In this document: piece after piece, positions 48,515 through 61,447 of the stretch
How the letters are laid out: every line of letters begins with the position of its first letter
How positions within the stretch are numbered: position 1 is the first letter of the stretch
Source: Epiperipatus broadwayi
Taxonomy: Eukaryota > Onychophora > Udeonychophora > Euonychophora > Peripatidae
Assembly (NCBI GenBank): GCA_028023455.1
Contig: JAQFVV010006712.1
Location: forward strand, 313,799-377,798
Direction of reading: 5' to 3'
DNA length: 64,000 nucleotides
Position numbers and translations under genes: made by a program
Notes under the pieces: generated by a model
What the model was told of the DNA's origin: nothing
Database searches by the model: none
Seen by the model: the letters and a program-made list of their open reading frames with translations, nothing else

Positions 48515-51500
48515 GTTGGCCATAACATTTCACATAAATAAAAATCGTAAATTAGGGTTTTGAAGTGTGGCTTTTAAGATATAATCATTAGTAAGAATGA
48601 TAATTAGTTAAATAGTTACACAATTTATTTTGGGTAATTTAATGTATTTTCATGTACTGCTGCGATGGGTCTTCATGGTGTACCCTGTCTGCGACCAGAT
48701 TATACCATAACAGTTTTTGGGATCTTTTGATTACAATATATATATAGTTTCTTAACTATATTCAAGTAAAAAAATTTTTTGAAAGTTAAAGGCTTTATTT
48801 AGAGAGACCAATAACCATGTGACTTAAATTTAACATATAGAGAAGAATCTGTTTGGATTTATTTAAAATTATAGCTCAGCATTATGTAGAGGGAAGGGGG
48901 ATTGACTATCGCGCACACTATAATAACTTAAAAATGTTGATTTATATGTCTAAAAGAAAGGTCTTTGTGAATCATATTTATAAATAAAATGTTAGTGTGA
49001 ATTAAAACTAAACTTGTTATAGATAGCATTTGTTTGACAGTTCTTTGCATAAAAATAGGTTTAAATTTTTAGAAAATTAGGAAAGATATCTTGTACTAAT
49101 GTGAACATGAACAGGCAGTTCACTATTTAATATATTGAGTATGTGCACATATGCATATATGATGCATATATATATATATTCTTTATGGAAATTTACATAT
49201 TGTACTCTAGATTATTTGATAGTATAATGTAAATGAATTTTTGTATGGGTTTTACAGGAATTGGTTTTTGTTTTCAGTTCTAAATTTGATTTAGGTTTTA
49301 AAGAAGAAATTTATTTATATAATATTAGTTCTATAAAATACCAGTATTTCTATATATTTTTTAATATTTCTCATAAATCAAAGCAGTGTAAAATGTGTTA
49401 AGAAAGAAAAAATTAAAACAAAATCCGAGCTGAAAGCAATAAACCAAAACCAACATTTAACAAATGGTGTCAAAAGGTTACCTTTGGAAAGAGGGAGAGA
49501 ATCGTAAATTTAAAGAATGAAAGCAAAAAAAAACTTGCGGGTGGCCTTTTTTTTTATAAATGCTATTAAACATGAAGTAAGGGGAGACTTTTCTTGCTAA
49601 TTCAATATTTGACCATCTTCTCTGATTGTTTTCTCTCTCAGAGACAGCAATTGACTCAACTTAATAAGAAGGGTTTATATATTACTTAAAGATGAAGTGC
49701 TAAATTAATTATAAATGGTGCACAGTGATCTCTCTCCAAAATCAACTATGGTGAAATTAGTTCAGAATAAAAGGTGCTGTATTCAATAATTCAATCTTCA
49801 TATTTGGCATTTAAAAGTTTGTTTAAAAGAAGACACCTCAGGAACAATGTTTTATCAGTGGGTTATTTAATTAATAAAACTCCAAGGAATGATCAGACTT
49901 TAATATAAAGTTAGTTAACTACTCATCATTTTTATTAGTATTTTTTTTTTGATTTTGACTCCAACCTAAGAATTTAGTAGAGAAAAAAGAGCATCTAGAA
50001 CAATATTTCATTTGAAATTTTTTTCCTCCTGAAAGAAACTAAAAAACAAAAAAAAAATGATGAAACTTAAAGAAACTAAAGTTATGGACTTAAATGTGAA
50101 ACGAAGCATCTGGATTCAAACCCAGGAAGAAGAGTATTTAAAATGTGAAAGTTCTCTGCAGGATTAATTTTCAACAGTTTTAATTATTGCAATCAATATA
50201 GCTACTTCTTGAATGAAAAGAATTCTATGTGTGTCTATAATCATTAAAGTAAGACAGATATAATGTGTGTTTTCAAGGCAGTGAACTAAAAATGGTAATT
50301 GGTGTTTGTGGACAATACATACATGTTTTCTGTCAAATTGGCCTTGACAGTATAAAATATTCAGACTGAGCTTCGAAGGAACTCAAACCAAAAAGACAAT
50401 GCATAATGTTTTATCATTTATTTATTTTGCTTTTATTTATATGTTTGTAGTATGTTTGATAGATATTTAAGAGTTATAAGAATTTTTTTTTTTAAAAAAA
50501 AAGATAAATAATTTTGACCCATAAAAAACTATTGAAAAAAAAAGTGAATGTATAATAATGATAAAGCATAAATGCTTATATATTTGTCATATGAAAAAAG
50601 GGGGGGGAAAGGAAATATTTTTTTTATTATCAAAATTATATGCTTATTATTAGATGTGTGAAAAGTATTTGAATATGTTGACATGATCTGTTATTATTAT
50701 AAAGATCGGATAGATGTTGCTGGGTACTTGACTTTTGAAATTAATATAGTATATGGGTTTGGTTCATGATCGATCAACTTTTCATCTTGCATTAAGACTA
50801 TAATCACCCTGTGTGTGTATATGTGAAGCTATAAATGCTGAGTATTACTGAGGTAGAGTTATTATACCACGTTGAATGGATAGATAGAAATAACTATCTT
50901 ATAATTTAGTTACTATGTATGAAAATATTAGGAGATCGAGGACTTGATCCCAGCTCCATTTGTAATTATTATTTAAGTAGGGAATTATTGATACAGTCAT
51001 GGTAAAATATATTGGATGCTTATTTAAAGTAAATGTGTAGAGACTAGTTCCTCATATAATATGTAGCCTCAGAAGAAGGCACTTCTCTGGCAAATGCTAA
51101 CATTTGAGATTATGAATTGTTTAATTTCCTTTACTGAGACAGTAATGTGTGCGTTGTGAAGTGCTGCATAGTGCTATAAAATATCTAGGGGGGTTTGCAA
51201 GATAGGATAAAAGTTGCTATGACAGGGTGATGGTTATAATCAGATGTGTGTGCTGATGTGGGGGATGACAAAGAGTTACTTTAATTTATAAGCTGGCCGA
51301 TCTGTAGTCAGAGTTTGTGAAAGGTAATAAAATTAGTCAGCATCAAGCTGTGGTAACATAATAGCCTGGCAAAATGTATACAGTTGCTAAAGTGGTAACA
51401 TGATGATCAGCATTACAGGGGGATAGCGGTGAATATTTAGAATGCTTAATGCTGTTTAACTATTACATGCATGGATATAAAACTATGGTTTTATATTCCA

Positions 51501-51835
51501 ACCAATTATTTAGAATGGTTAAAAAGTTTGGATATAACATTATCTTTACATAGGAAATACAAGATGTTATTGCTTGTTGGAATAGTTCAATTTATAATTG
51601 TTGTAATAAAGGGGGTCAAGTAAGTGAGTAGATTGTTCGGTAAAGTTATAAGATATTTTTCATATTTATATTTAAATGCAGAATTCTGATTCCATGTGTA
51701 AGCACATTAATATTAAATTGAAATATGGGTCAAAACAGTAGTTAAGTTTTAGGAAAATCTAGCTAATTTAAAGTATATATTTTATTATTATTATTATTAT
51801 AATTTTTTTAGTTAAAGTGAATTTCATATAAAAGA
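48515..51835. other. long intronic stretch, no gene recognised
   Basis: No exon or repeat family identified on either strand. A slightly more GC-balanced part at 51050-51430 has no readable motif. Confidence 0.4.
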
Positions 51836-52649
51836 AAGTACACCTGGGTCTCATTTTACACGGTAGATAGGTTCCTCAGAAAATGTGCACAAAAGAAATC
51901 GCACAAAAATAGACTTAACTTACATTGAAAAATGGGGGGTAGGTTATTTTAATTTTCGAAATCGCATAAAAGCAAAGCAACAATGTAAAATTACTTTAAA
52001 ATTCGAATAAAAAAAAATAAGAAAATAAAATATGACTAATAAAAAATTTCAAATTTGAAAAAAATTGATACAAAACGAACTTTTTTTACTTTTTTTATTA
52101 TCTACAGTATTTAATTTTATTCAAAACAATATATTTTTATGCGTAATTTACATTTTTTTCATACATGTATGGTATTTTAATTATTATCGCTATTGGAGAC
52201 ATCAGATTCATCATGATGTGATGTGATATGAAGTACTGTAGCTTCTTCTTAAACAAAGTCAAGAGGAAATACAACTAAAACATTTTCCAATCACTGTTGA
52301 TCCTTCCCATTTCGCTAAGCGATCTAAAATTGAAATTTTTGTTTCCAAAGAAATTCATTTTCTTGGGTGTTTTTCCCTCTCCATTAGGGTAAACTAAAAA
52401 TTTAAAATAAAAATAAGAACTTAGACTTATGATAATAAAAAGATACCGACTCACCACTGTTGGGAAAAATTTAATTAAAACTAACAATTAAAAATTAAAT
52501 TCTTATTTTTGTCTTTAATTTTTTAATTTTCAATTCCGTTTTCATCGTTTCAGATCACGTTATGTAATTTTTAAATTGTTAATTACAATTAAAATCAGAT
52601 TTTAATTGTCAAATTTAATTGTGCCCACCACTGTTACCTTTTAAAAATA

Positions 52650-52949
52650 AACTTACGGACACTAAATGATTAATTAATGACGTACTCTTTTTATAAAAAG
52701 CAAAAATAGAACGTGATTTAAAATGCAAAAATAACAACATACATAGTATTTTTCATCTATAACATTTGAACAGATTTACATTATAGTCTTATAAAATTTA
52801 TTACTTGTGGACACTAAATCATTAATTGATTATGTACTCTTTTTTTAAAAAGCAAAAATAGGACATGATTTAAAATGCAAAAACAGCAACATATATAGTA
52901 TAGTCATCTATAATGTTTGAACAGATTTACATTATAATCTTGTAAAATT
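52650..52949 (+). repeat. tandem duplication, ~149-bp unit, two copies
   Basis: Both copies carry ggacactaaat, then gcaaaaatag, gatttaaaatgcaaaaa and gaacagatttacattata in the same order, starting near 52655 and 52804. Confidence 0.88.
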
Positions 52950-53058
52950 TAATATGTGTATATAAAATGGGAAAATCCAGATTTTAAGTGAATTATGAAC
53001 TTCTTTATTGCATAAAATTTATTACAGTACTATTATAAAGTGCTGAAAATATTGTAAT

Positions 53059-53175
53059 TATTAGATGGAAGTCGAACTCCGATAATGCGCTATTACTTTA
53101 AATATGATGTGAGTGCACAGAATTTATAATATTTAAAGTAATAGCGCATTATCAGAGCTTGACTTCTGGTCTAAT
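53059..53175. repeat. short palindromic element nested in the 51836 element
   Basis: The left arm gataatgcgctattacttta is repeated as its exact complement taaagtaatagcgcattatc on the right. Outer bases attaga/tctaat also pair, giving arms of about 46 bp with a ~25-bp centre. Confidence 0.92.
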
Positions 53176-53290
53176 CATTTTTATCACATAAAAGAAAACC
53201 GCATACAAAGATATTAAGAAGAAATATGAATAGCATAACTTCAAAATCACATTAAATAAATCCACATAAAATGAGACCCGGTTGTACTTT

Positions 53291-54720
53291 TATTTTACAA
53301 TGAGTATAATATTTGAGATTGTAGTGATATTATATATATGAGTGTTTTTTTATTATTTAAGTATAATATTTGTTATTGTTATGAATTTACATGTGTGTCT
53401 TGTGCTTAATGTTTCAAATGACTAGAACCTATATCCACCATCTATATCTAGAACTAATACCAGATCACATTTAAATTTATGAATTGTCTTATGTTGATTG
53501 ATTTCCATGATTGATTTCCATGAATGATGTCCATGGTTTACCTACATAGTTTACTTCCGCAATTGATTTCCATAATTCACCTTTGTAAAATATCAACCAA
53601 GAAATATTTTTCTTATATAAGGGGAAACGATCATTTCATGTGGATAAACGGTATAGCCGACTCATAAAATGTAATAGATTTAAAAGTACTAGTTAAATTT
53701 GTCAAACAGATGATATGAAACAAATTAAAATGAGAGAAAATAATCAATTTAGATATATTAAATTTTGTTATTGATTCCTTGCAATGTTACGAATATTAGG
53801 AGTAGACGTAAAATCCCTTTTCTGCTTTTGGTATTTAATATGATTCCCACTAGTGAACTGACATTAAAATTTAATTTAGCAAGTTTTGGCATCATCCCTA
53901 TTGCACTGTAATCATTAGTAATTGCACCTCATTAGCAGATCAATACCTTGAGAAAGAGTACTTCGATTATTAAATCTAAGAGCTAGCTTGGAAGTTAAGT
54001 AGTGCAAGTATTAAAATTCGGGAATATTATTATAATAATGATAATGAATCTATAGTTAGTTGAAAGGCACATATGTGTGTTAATAAAATAAGGTTAAAAG
54101 TTATCAGTTAAGAAGATATACAGGAGAACATAACACAGATATTTAGTGTTATATAATTGTGACTATTGAAAGTGATAGATGCTGAGAACGAAAAATAAAG
54201 TGGTGGGATTAAATGGGAAGGATTTATAACATTTCTTTATCCTTCTTTAAATTAAATAATAAACTTATATTATATATTATAAACATAAGTTATGAGTTCT
54301 CGCGTCGATTACTAATTTATTTCTAGCCATTTATATCTTAGAAATATACACCGAATTATTGTAGTTACCGCTCGAGATCATATATTTATATAAAGTTGTG
54401 GAAGAAAGTTGTCTAGACTATTTAGTTAGCAGTAATAACTTATCACAAAAGTATTTACATAATTGTTCCTAAGTTGAAAATTAAGACCAGAATAAATTGA
54501 ATTGGATGTATCGACATTTTTTTGGGGTGGACAATTCAGTTACTTTCTTCATTATATCCTATAGTAATAAGCATGGATGATGATCTCTGGTGGGCATTGC
54601 AGTTTCATAGTTATAATTTGGCACCCAGGTATAATAAACACACCAGAATTCCTTGCTCGGTTCCAGAGTTATTTTCAATCAACTATCTACTTGCATAAAG
54701 TTGAGGTTAGAATATATATA
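53291..54720. other. intronic DNA, no feature seen
   Basis: AT-rich, with a small local repeat of gatttccatgattgatttcc at about 53499-53525. No exon recognised. Confidence 0.4.
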
Positions 54721-54725
54721 TATAT

Positions 54726-55265
54726 TAAAAGTCAGTCAACACTTAGACAATCCCAATATCAATAACTATCAACAATTTCAAACTGTTGTCAAGGCAACCT
54801 CCTTTTAATAATAAAGTTGTAATTCCAACTGTAGTAATGGTTTAATATATTTATATAGACACTAAAGATCGCAACTTGACCACAAAGATCGAAAAATTAT
54901 TGATACAAAGAAGTTTAAATAAACTTCTTTAAACAGGTAAATACAACTTATTCTGAATGCAGACTAATAAATAAAAAATTATAACAGTACAAACTGCAAT
55001 TATAATTCTCAAATTGCACCTAAAGTATTACTTAAATGATAAGTGTAATAATGCACAAGGCTAAAGGGGTTTGTAAGAAATCATTAAAAACCAGTTAATA
55101 TTTAGACAATCCTATTATTAATAACAATCAACAATTTAAAAGGGTTGGCAACAATAAACAATAAAACAATAAACAATAAAGGTTGAATTACACCTTTATT
55201 AATGGACTAATATATTTACATAGACCCTAAAGATTACAACTTGACCACAGAGATTGAAAAATTAT
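54726..55265 (+). repeat. two direct copies of a dispersed ~180-bp repeat
   Basis: Copies at about 54726-54905 and 55085-55265 share acttagacaatcc / atttagacaatcc, caacaattt, taatatatttaca/tatag, and caacttgaccacaaagatcg-type sequence. The complement of part of it is at 10765-10870. The second copy has an added aaacaataaacaata microrepeat. Confidence 0.8.
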
Positions 55266-55674
55266 TGATATTGGCTAAAATATTTCTAACATTGGCTAAA
55301 AAAAAGGTTTTGTATATGTATTTATTTTTATTAAATGTGTTTGAGCATACTTTCAGCTTGGAAAACCAGATTCGTAGCATTTGTGGGTTGGCTGAGTATA
55401 CTACACTATTTATTGATAAATTAATAATTATTTAAATTAGCTATTTAAATATTCCACTTGCTTGAGAGCTGGATTCTGGATAATAAAGAATTTTATATTA
55501 TATTTATTATTTTGTATGTAGCCTTCAGATAAATATATTTTTAATGTAGTTTTTGAATTGCATAAGATTGGATAGCCTTGCTCTAGATGATATAAGAGGT
55601 ATAATTCAGAAATGCATAGAATTTATATTCTTTTATTTACATAGTATTTATACTTAACAACTTTTACATAAATC

Positions 55675-56115
55675 TTTAAACACGACCCTCAACTATCCAT
55701 GCTAATTCATATTGCTGATACACCTAACCACACACATGTTGAAAAGATAAATAATCACCAATTTACATATTTTGTGCTAAACCAGCACTTGTCAGTATTA
55801 TCTTTAAGCATTCCATCATCAGGTTTTCAATAAAATGGATAGCTGAAGAGTTGTGGAATGGAGTGGATTGAAGCCTGTTCATTAAAGTATGAAGATTGGC
55901 TATCTTAATATAAGCTGAGAATTGATTGTATATATGTGTGGAGATGATAATCTAGACCAACTGATGAGTGCTGGTTTAGCACAAAATACATGTATTGGTG
56001 ATTATTTATCTTTTTGACATGTGTGTCATCAGGGGTATCAGCAGTATGAGATAGCAGGGATAATTGAGGGTTGTGTGAAAGTCTGAGTTTAAACCCCCTA
56101 TATATTACATGTTGG
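55675..56115. repeat. foldback family B, full copy
   Basis: A minus arm (55675-55800) carries cctcaactatccatgctaat and tgctaaaccagcacttgtca. The centre is tggatagctgaagagttgtg with ctatcttaatataagctgag, and the plus arm (55925-56115) carries gatgagtgctggtttagcac and agggttgtgtgaaagtctga. It ends about 155 bp past the donor of exon 2. Confidence 0.85.
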
Positions 56116-56270
56116 AATGTAGGCATGAAAAAGCCTGTACTGTAGAAAAAATTCATATATTAAATCTTTAAAGTTAATACTTTCTTATATGTTATAAAGC
56201 TAATGTGCATGCATTGAAATACATTAACATTTATTATATTTAAAAAAAGTAATAAAAAAAACAAATTTAC

Positions 56271-56439
56271 ATTTATAATATTCATTTGTGTACAATGGTT
56301 CTTCTCCTTTAGGTAGAGTCTGCCAATGGTATAATGCAAAATCTGTTATTTTTAAGACCCACCGGCTGTCAATAACACAGTTGCTTGATGTCAATCTTCC
56401 ATGAGATTTTAATGGTGACGCATGTAAATATGACATTCC
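56271..56439 (-). CDS. receptor guanylate cyclase, exon 2 of 5 in window (pseudo-catalytic loop)
   Basis: This exon gives 56 codons plus one base, starting [33 protein letters not shown] replaces the kinase HRDxKxxN catalytic loop and lacks the catalytic aspartate. ITDFAL stands in for DFG. Both features are typical of guanylate cyclase kinase-homology domains, which are catalytically dead. The acceptor is tatgtag at 56440 and the donor is GTAAAT from 56270, read on the minus strand. It enters in phase 0 and leaves one base, T, which completes a codon with CT at the start of the exon at 32026. The downstream intron is about 24.2 kb and holds several decayed retroelements. An open frame runs a few codons past the donor, but that tail is AT-rich and does not resemble the family. 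Confidence 0.93.
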
Positions 56440-56440
56440 C

Positions 56441-58140
56441 TACATAAAAGCATACAAGAAATTTTATACATGCAAGCAATTTTATATATATAATATTTAT
56501 ACTCATAAAAGCTATGTATAAGTAGCATTCATAAGTCAGTAAATTATAAAAAAATCAGTAAATTACTTATATTATTTTTTTCCATATTATATATTCATAT
56601 AAAACACATAAAATTATACCCATTTAAACTTCACATGATGCAATTATATGGCAACACACAGAAACAGACGACGTCATTCACTTATATAAGAATAACAGTA
56701 GATACCCACAAATAAACAATTACAATCAAGTGCACAATTTAAATTAGCCAAAATATTATTAACACTCCCCTTAAATCAGTATAAAAATTAAGCTATCAAG
56801 GCAAATCAAATAAATACTCAGTTTAACCACCATGTATGTATATGCACACCCAACTATAATCCAATGTAGATATAAAATATTCACACTAACACTAATTATA
56901 GAACTAAAGAATTATAAAATACTCAGAAATACCCGAATTAATCAAACTTCATAGCACCTGGTAAAATGTTTAGCAATACACAGATGTAAAAAAAATACTA
57001 CTTTTCTCTGATTGTTTAAAATTTTACACACACACTTGCAGAGCCAAGCATTCATTGGAGAGTAGAGCATTAGTTGCAGAGCATTCGTTGCAGAGTAGAG
57101 CATTCATTGCAGAGTATCTGTTCCCAGAGAACTATGGAGATAGAGTGTTGCAAACTATTCGCTATGCAGACATTCTTGCGGATATAACAGAGGTAAAGAG
57201 AGAAAATAGTATGCTCTTTTCTCTAACAAAGTTTTGTTTTACGCCTTGGATTCAGAGTATTTCATTTACTTAATAAACCAATATTTAGAGTATTAATCTC
57301 GATGAATTACATAATATTAATAGCTGGAAATGTTTATGTTTATATATAAGAAATCATAAATTTTCTAATGACTTTTAATGAACACGTAAATAATTTTACA
57401 GATTATAAAATATGTAATGCTGAGAATATAAACCTATTCATGGAAAAAAATTAGTCGGAATAAGTTATTAAGATAATTCCCAGAGTTCAACTCATTACTA
57501 TATAACAAACCGAAAGTTAAATAAATGTGATCTTTTTTAATCTAAAAAAAGATATTGGCATTGGTATAACAAAACATGCCTTAGTGCTATATTTGGACCT
57601 GTTTGTTCTGTCAATAGGTTATAAGCAATTATAAACATATGTGAAATTTAAATTAGCTAAGATCTTATTAAAATCCACTTACAGTTCTCCAGTAAATGTT
57701 AGCATGAATGTTTTCTATATAAGTTAAATTATATGTTAGCGCTTGTGTTAATTAACATGAGTGTTTGCTTACTCAATTTTTATAATTAAAGATTTAGATC
57801 AATTTAAAGTTAAGTTTTAATAGCATTTCATATAATAAATAATATTGCACTGGCATGTAAAAAATCATATATACATCTCTTTTATAATCTTAGATCAGAA
57901 TCTATTTTGGTATATTGCTAAGAATGTACACCAGGTGGCTTAAAGTTTAACATGCTTGGGTACTGTATATATTTATAATTCTATCTGTAGATCTTCATTT
58001 AGTATTAGCAAGAATATATATTATATGAAATATTTTTAAGAACGTGGAAATATATGTTCTATTTTTATTTTAGAAAAACTACAATATATATAAATTATTA
58101 CTTTATATATATATGTAAATACCAAAACAGAAATTAAATA
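56441..58140. other. intron between exons 1 and 2, left part
   Basis: Nothing coding. A short imperfect repeat of about 20 bp (gagcattcattgcagagta) runs at 57048-57120 and explains the open frame at 57055-57273. Confidence 0.5.
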
Positions 58141-58148
58141 TTCAAAAT

Positions 58149-58660
58149 AAGAGTCATAGATCACATGACTCTATTCTCTTAAGCTTGTAAGTTATAAACA
58201 ATGAGCATTGCCAATTCCTCAACAAGCTTTATGATAAATGCTTAGCTAGAGAAAGCATTTAAAATATCTCTGTCGGAACCCCCCCCCCAATCCTCTGACC
58301 ATCGTTTTGTGCTATGGCACTCCTCAGAAAGGTGCTAGGATAGGTTCAGACACTAGATCTAAAAAGACCAACCCAAAGCCAGCATTTAACTAAAAGTTAT
58401 CTATTGAGTGGAAAATCTGAAATTTTCAGACACCTACATGTCTTCAAACCCAGCTATTCAACTCAAATAGCTATATGGGGCTGAGAGATATTCAGCCATA
58501 CCATATATTAGTAGTCTTAGCAATATAACATTGCATAAGGCTTAAGGCAGAGACTATAAATTGTCAAAATAAGTCATAGATCACATGACTCTATTCTCTT
58601 AAGCTTGTAAGTTATAAACAATGAGGATTGCCAATTCCTCAACAAGCTTAGCTAGAAAAT
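58149..58660 (+). repeat. family D arm flanked by ~85-bp direct repeats
   Basis: gtcatagatcacatgactct, then attctcttaagcttgtaag and attgccaattcctcaacaag, occur at 58152-58229 and again at 58572-58650, nearly identical. Between them lies a single family D arm (ctatatggggctgagag and related blocks). A run of C (about 58280-58288) is unusual for the region. Confidence 0.75.
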
Positions 58661-58797
58661 ATGTTAAATGAAATTAATTAAACTAAGTATACTTTCAATG
58701 CATGCACATCATATTAATAGGTATTCTATTGAGAATAACTTCCACACATTAAAAGTATACTCCATTTAATTAATTTTATTTAACATATTTAATCTCA
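58652..58797. repeat. palindromic element, ~145 bp
   Basis: The left arm aatatgttaaatgaaattaa, then taaactaagtatacttt, is mirrored by aaagtatactccatttaatt, then ttatttaacatattt. Arms are about 48 bp. Confidence 0.85.
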
Positions 58798-58799
58798 CT

Positions 58800-59480
58800 T
58801 ATGGTATTTTTATATTATTATTAATAATAACAAAGAAGCAAAATATTATATTTATATATGAAATGAAGATAACTTAATATATATGTAATTAAAGAGAAAA
58901 ACTTTCCCTCAGTTTATAAATAAATAATATTCTAAATGGTTAGAAATAATTGAGAATAGGACGGATCCAATTATTTTTAATAAGCTTTTGATGTTTCTGA
59001 GCATATTCTTGTTATCATTGATGGATATTCAAAATGAAACTAATATGCCAGCCAGATGAAAATATGACATTATAAATCATTAAATGAATACTCAATTGTG
59101 GAAGTATATAAATAGGAATCTAACTCTTAATAACTTTCTTTTAGTAAACAAGCAGAGGTTGATACTTTTAAATATAAAACTATCATAACTTAATGTTTAT
59201 GTAACTAATAAAAGCAAACCCCATTTTCTTATCGTTATGAATGAATAATACTTTGCAAACTTACCACCAATTAAAAGTAGAATGAATCCAACTATTCTTT
59301 AATTTTTTAATGTTTATAGGTTATGGTAATTTCATGTTTACAATTAATAACTTCCGATTGATTATTAAAAGAAGGTTATTGAAAAATTAGATTCTGTCTA
59401 CATACTTCCATAACTGATTATATTAATTTTGTTCTAATTTTCACTAATGCTGGCAAAGTTAAACTTTTAAACATCAAAAA
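58800..59480. other. intronic AT-rich DNA, no feature seen
   Basis: Nothing recognised. Confidence 0.4.
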
Positions 59481-59484
59481 CTTA

Positions 59485-59650
59485 AAGAATGGCTTAGTTG
59501 GTTAGACCATTGCCTTAAAATTCAATATTCTAATCTAAAGGTGTAAGTTCAATTCCTAGGCTAGCATTGTTACTGGTAGACCGGCAACACCTGAAGAAGA
59601 ATGGAGAAAGATACTACTCGAATGTTGCATAATCATCTAGCCTGTGTTAT
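59485..59650 (+). mobile_element. decayed tRNA-like SINE with possible hammerhead-like tail
   Basis: tggcttagttggttagacc resembles a Pol III A box, and gtgtaagttcaattcctagg a B box about 50 bp later, as in tRNA-derived SINEs. Downstream, ctgaaga at about 59592 and ctcgaat at about 59618 bracket a poorly paired segment, a layout reminiscent of a hammerhead core. No tail or target duplication was identified. Confidence 0.5.
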
Positions 59651-59654
59651 ATAC

Positions 59655-60984
59655 TAACTTGTGTTAAAGAATAGATAATTCCATTTTAGGGGTGATTCTT
59701 GCTAAATATGTTACTTATTCAAAGCACGGGTGAATTCAGGTTGCTCTTCTTATTTACATATGCTTTAAGCTATGCTATTTGCTTGGTTACTAAGGAAAGG
59801 TATTAAAATTTAGATTCTTTGTACAACCTTCTATAATTAATTATTAGTTTAATACTTATTTATACCTTATTTTTGTCTGGCTGGTATATTAATGCTATTC
59901 TGAATTTTCACTAATATTGGTAAAGGTAAGTTTATAAACATTGAAAGCTTAAAGAATAGATCAGTTCTTTCTTTTTTGATTGTTGCTGAACATTTAGTGA
60001 TATTTTTTGTAATCTGAGAGATAGTGATTTGCTCCCCTTAATTATATATACATATATTGTAATACCATATGGTTATTCAGGTTATTCAGATACAAGTGTG
60101 TTCACATGTTCTATTGAATACAAATAGATAATTATTTGTATGATTATTTATATAGATTACAATCATGGTGTGAAGATTTAACTGGTGAAGTCATTGTTTA
60201 TTTAACTATTATAATACTAAATGTTTGGGAAATCCAATACTTATATGTACTATTTTTATATATCATTAAATATTCATCGAAGCATACTGATTTGTTATTA
60301 TCTGTTGGACGATACAAAACCCACTTGTCATCAATCCCAAGCCTTTGTAGGAATCATCCAAAAAATAATTAAGTTAATTTATTAAACTTAGCAATAAAAA
60401 AGAAGACATATGGTTTTATTGGTTGGCAGTTTATCGGAAGTTCAAATACCAGATCTGGGAGAGCCCAGATTAATTCTGGGACATTCTAATTCCTAATCAT
60501 TCTCTGCTCTAGAATCACTGTATATTATATTTTAACACAAGATTTTAAAAAATACAAGGGTGTGTCATTTTAAGTCCTACTTGCTGATAATCATCAACAA
60601 TAGAGATGACACAGTAGAGCACAGCTGAAATGTACAAAGAATGTCAATGTTACATCCAGAATTTTTGTCAAACATCATAATGGATGGTGAGACATGATGT
60701 TTTCAATAGAAACTATCAACCAAGTGCCAGAGTGCAATGGGTGTCAACAGAAGAATAACCAAACAAATAGTGTATGCAAAAATCCAAATTAAAATATTGC
60801 TCTTTGTTTTTTAGTTTTAAGGACATTATTAACTGTGAATACATTCTTGAAGATTGGATAATAAAAACATGCTACTAATTGGAAGCATCATGACAATGAT
60901 GAATATCTGGAGCCCAAGGGATATGGATCATGTCTTTGATTTTATCATTTTAGGTGATCCAACATCCTATGAACAATTCAAAAC
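59655..60984. other. intronic DNA, no gene recognised
   Basis: The open frame at 60136-60372 has no family resemblance. The stretch at 60550-60960 is less AT-rich and may be old retroelement sequence, but no motif was readable. Confidence 0.35.
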
Positions 60985-61060
60985 AAAACAACACTCTCCA
61001 TATAGTAGTGCCATCTTGTGCTAACAAGAGCAATCAATGGATGTCAGATAGTGATCATGT
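60985..61060. repeat. foldback family A fragment, copy 7
   Basis: It carries cactctccatatagtagtgc, caagagcaatcaatggatg and an outer arm agtgatcatgtgat, with the middle and the second arm deleted. The left arm is nearly identical to copy 5 at 28190-28528. Confidence 0.75.
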
Positions 61061-61447
61061 GATCCTATGAACACTGAAGCAATAATTCATTTGATTATTT
61101 TGTCTCTGCATTGTTTAATGGATTGGTTGAATGACAGACTCCATAATTCAAATTTTATTTGTTATAGCTCTAGCTCTCTCAATCCTGATGCTTGAATGTT
61201 TTATAAGTATACAGCTAATAAACTATTTGGTTATGTCAGACTTGGTCTGTTTAGTACAGCTACAAATGATGGTATTTAGAGTTCAAGATCTGAGGATTGT
61301 GTCTATAGTTCTACCATTTCCAGTGGGTGAACTTATTATGAATTCCAAATAGCTAGCCAGCCATTCTATTCTTTTTTTTTATTTCAATGGATATATAAAA
61401 CAAATATAAATGAATCCCAGGGTATAATGCTATATTGAAATAAATAT

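Larger units (their letters stand above)
51836..53290. mobile_element. ~1.45-kb non-autonomous DNA element with ~22-bp TIRs
   Basis: The left end agtacacctgggtctcattt (51838 onward) matches the complement of the right end, agtacaaccgggtctcattt, with two changes. Internally it has a tandem duplication (52650-52949) and a nested palindrome (53059-53175) but no transposase. The short frame at 52275-52487 has no family resemblance. Target duplication is uncertain because both flanks are A/T-rich. Confidence 0.7.

Noticed and set aside
51060-51115. cagaagaaggcacttctctgg stretch resembling the ctgaagaag hammerhead-like motif
   Set aside because: The core is not CUGANGA and no GAAA segment follows a pairing stem.
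57055-57273. 72-codon frame starting MESRALVAEHSLQSRAF
   Set aside because: The regular pattern comes from a ~20-bp imperfect DNA repeat. There is no family resemblance.
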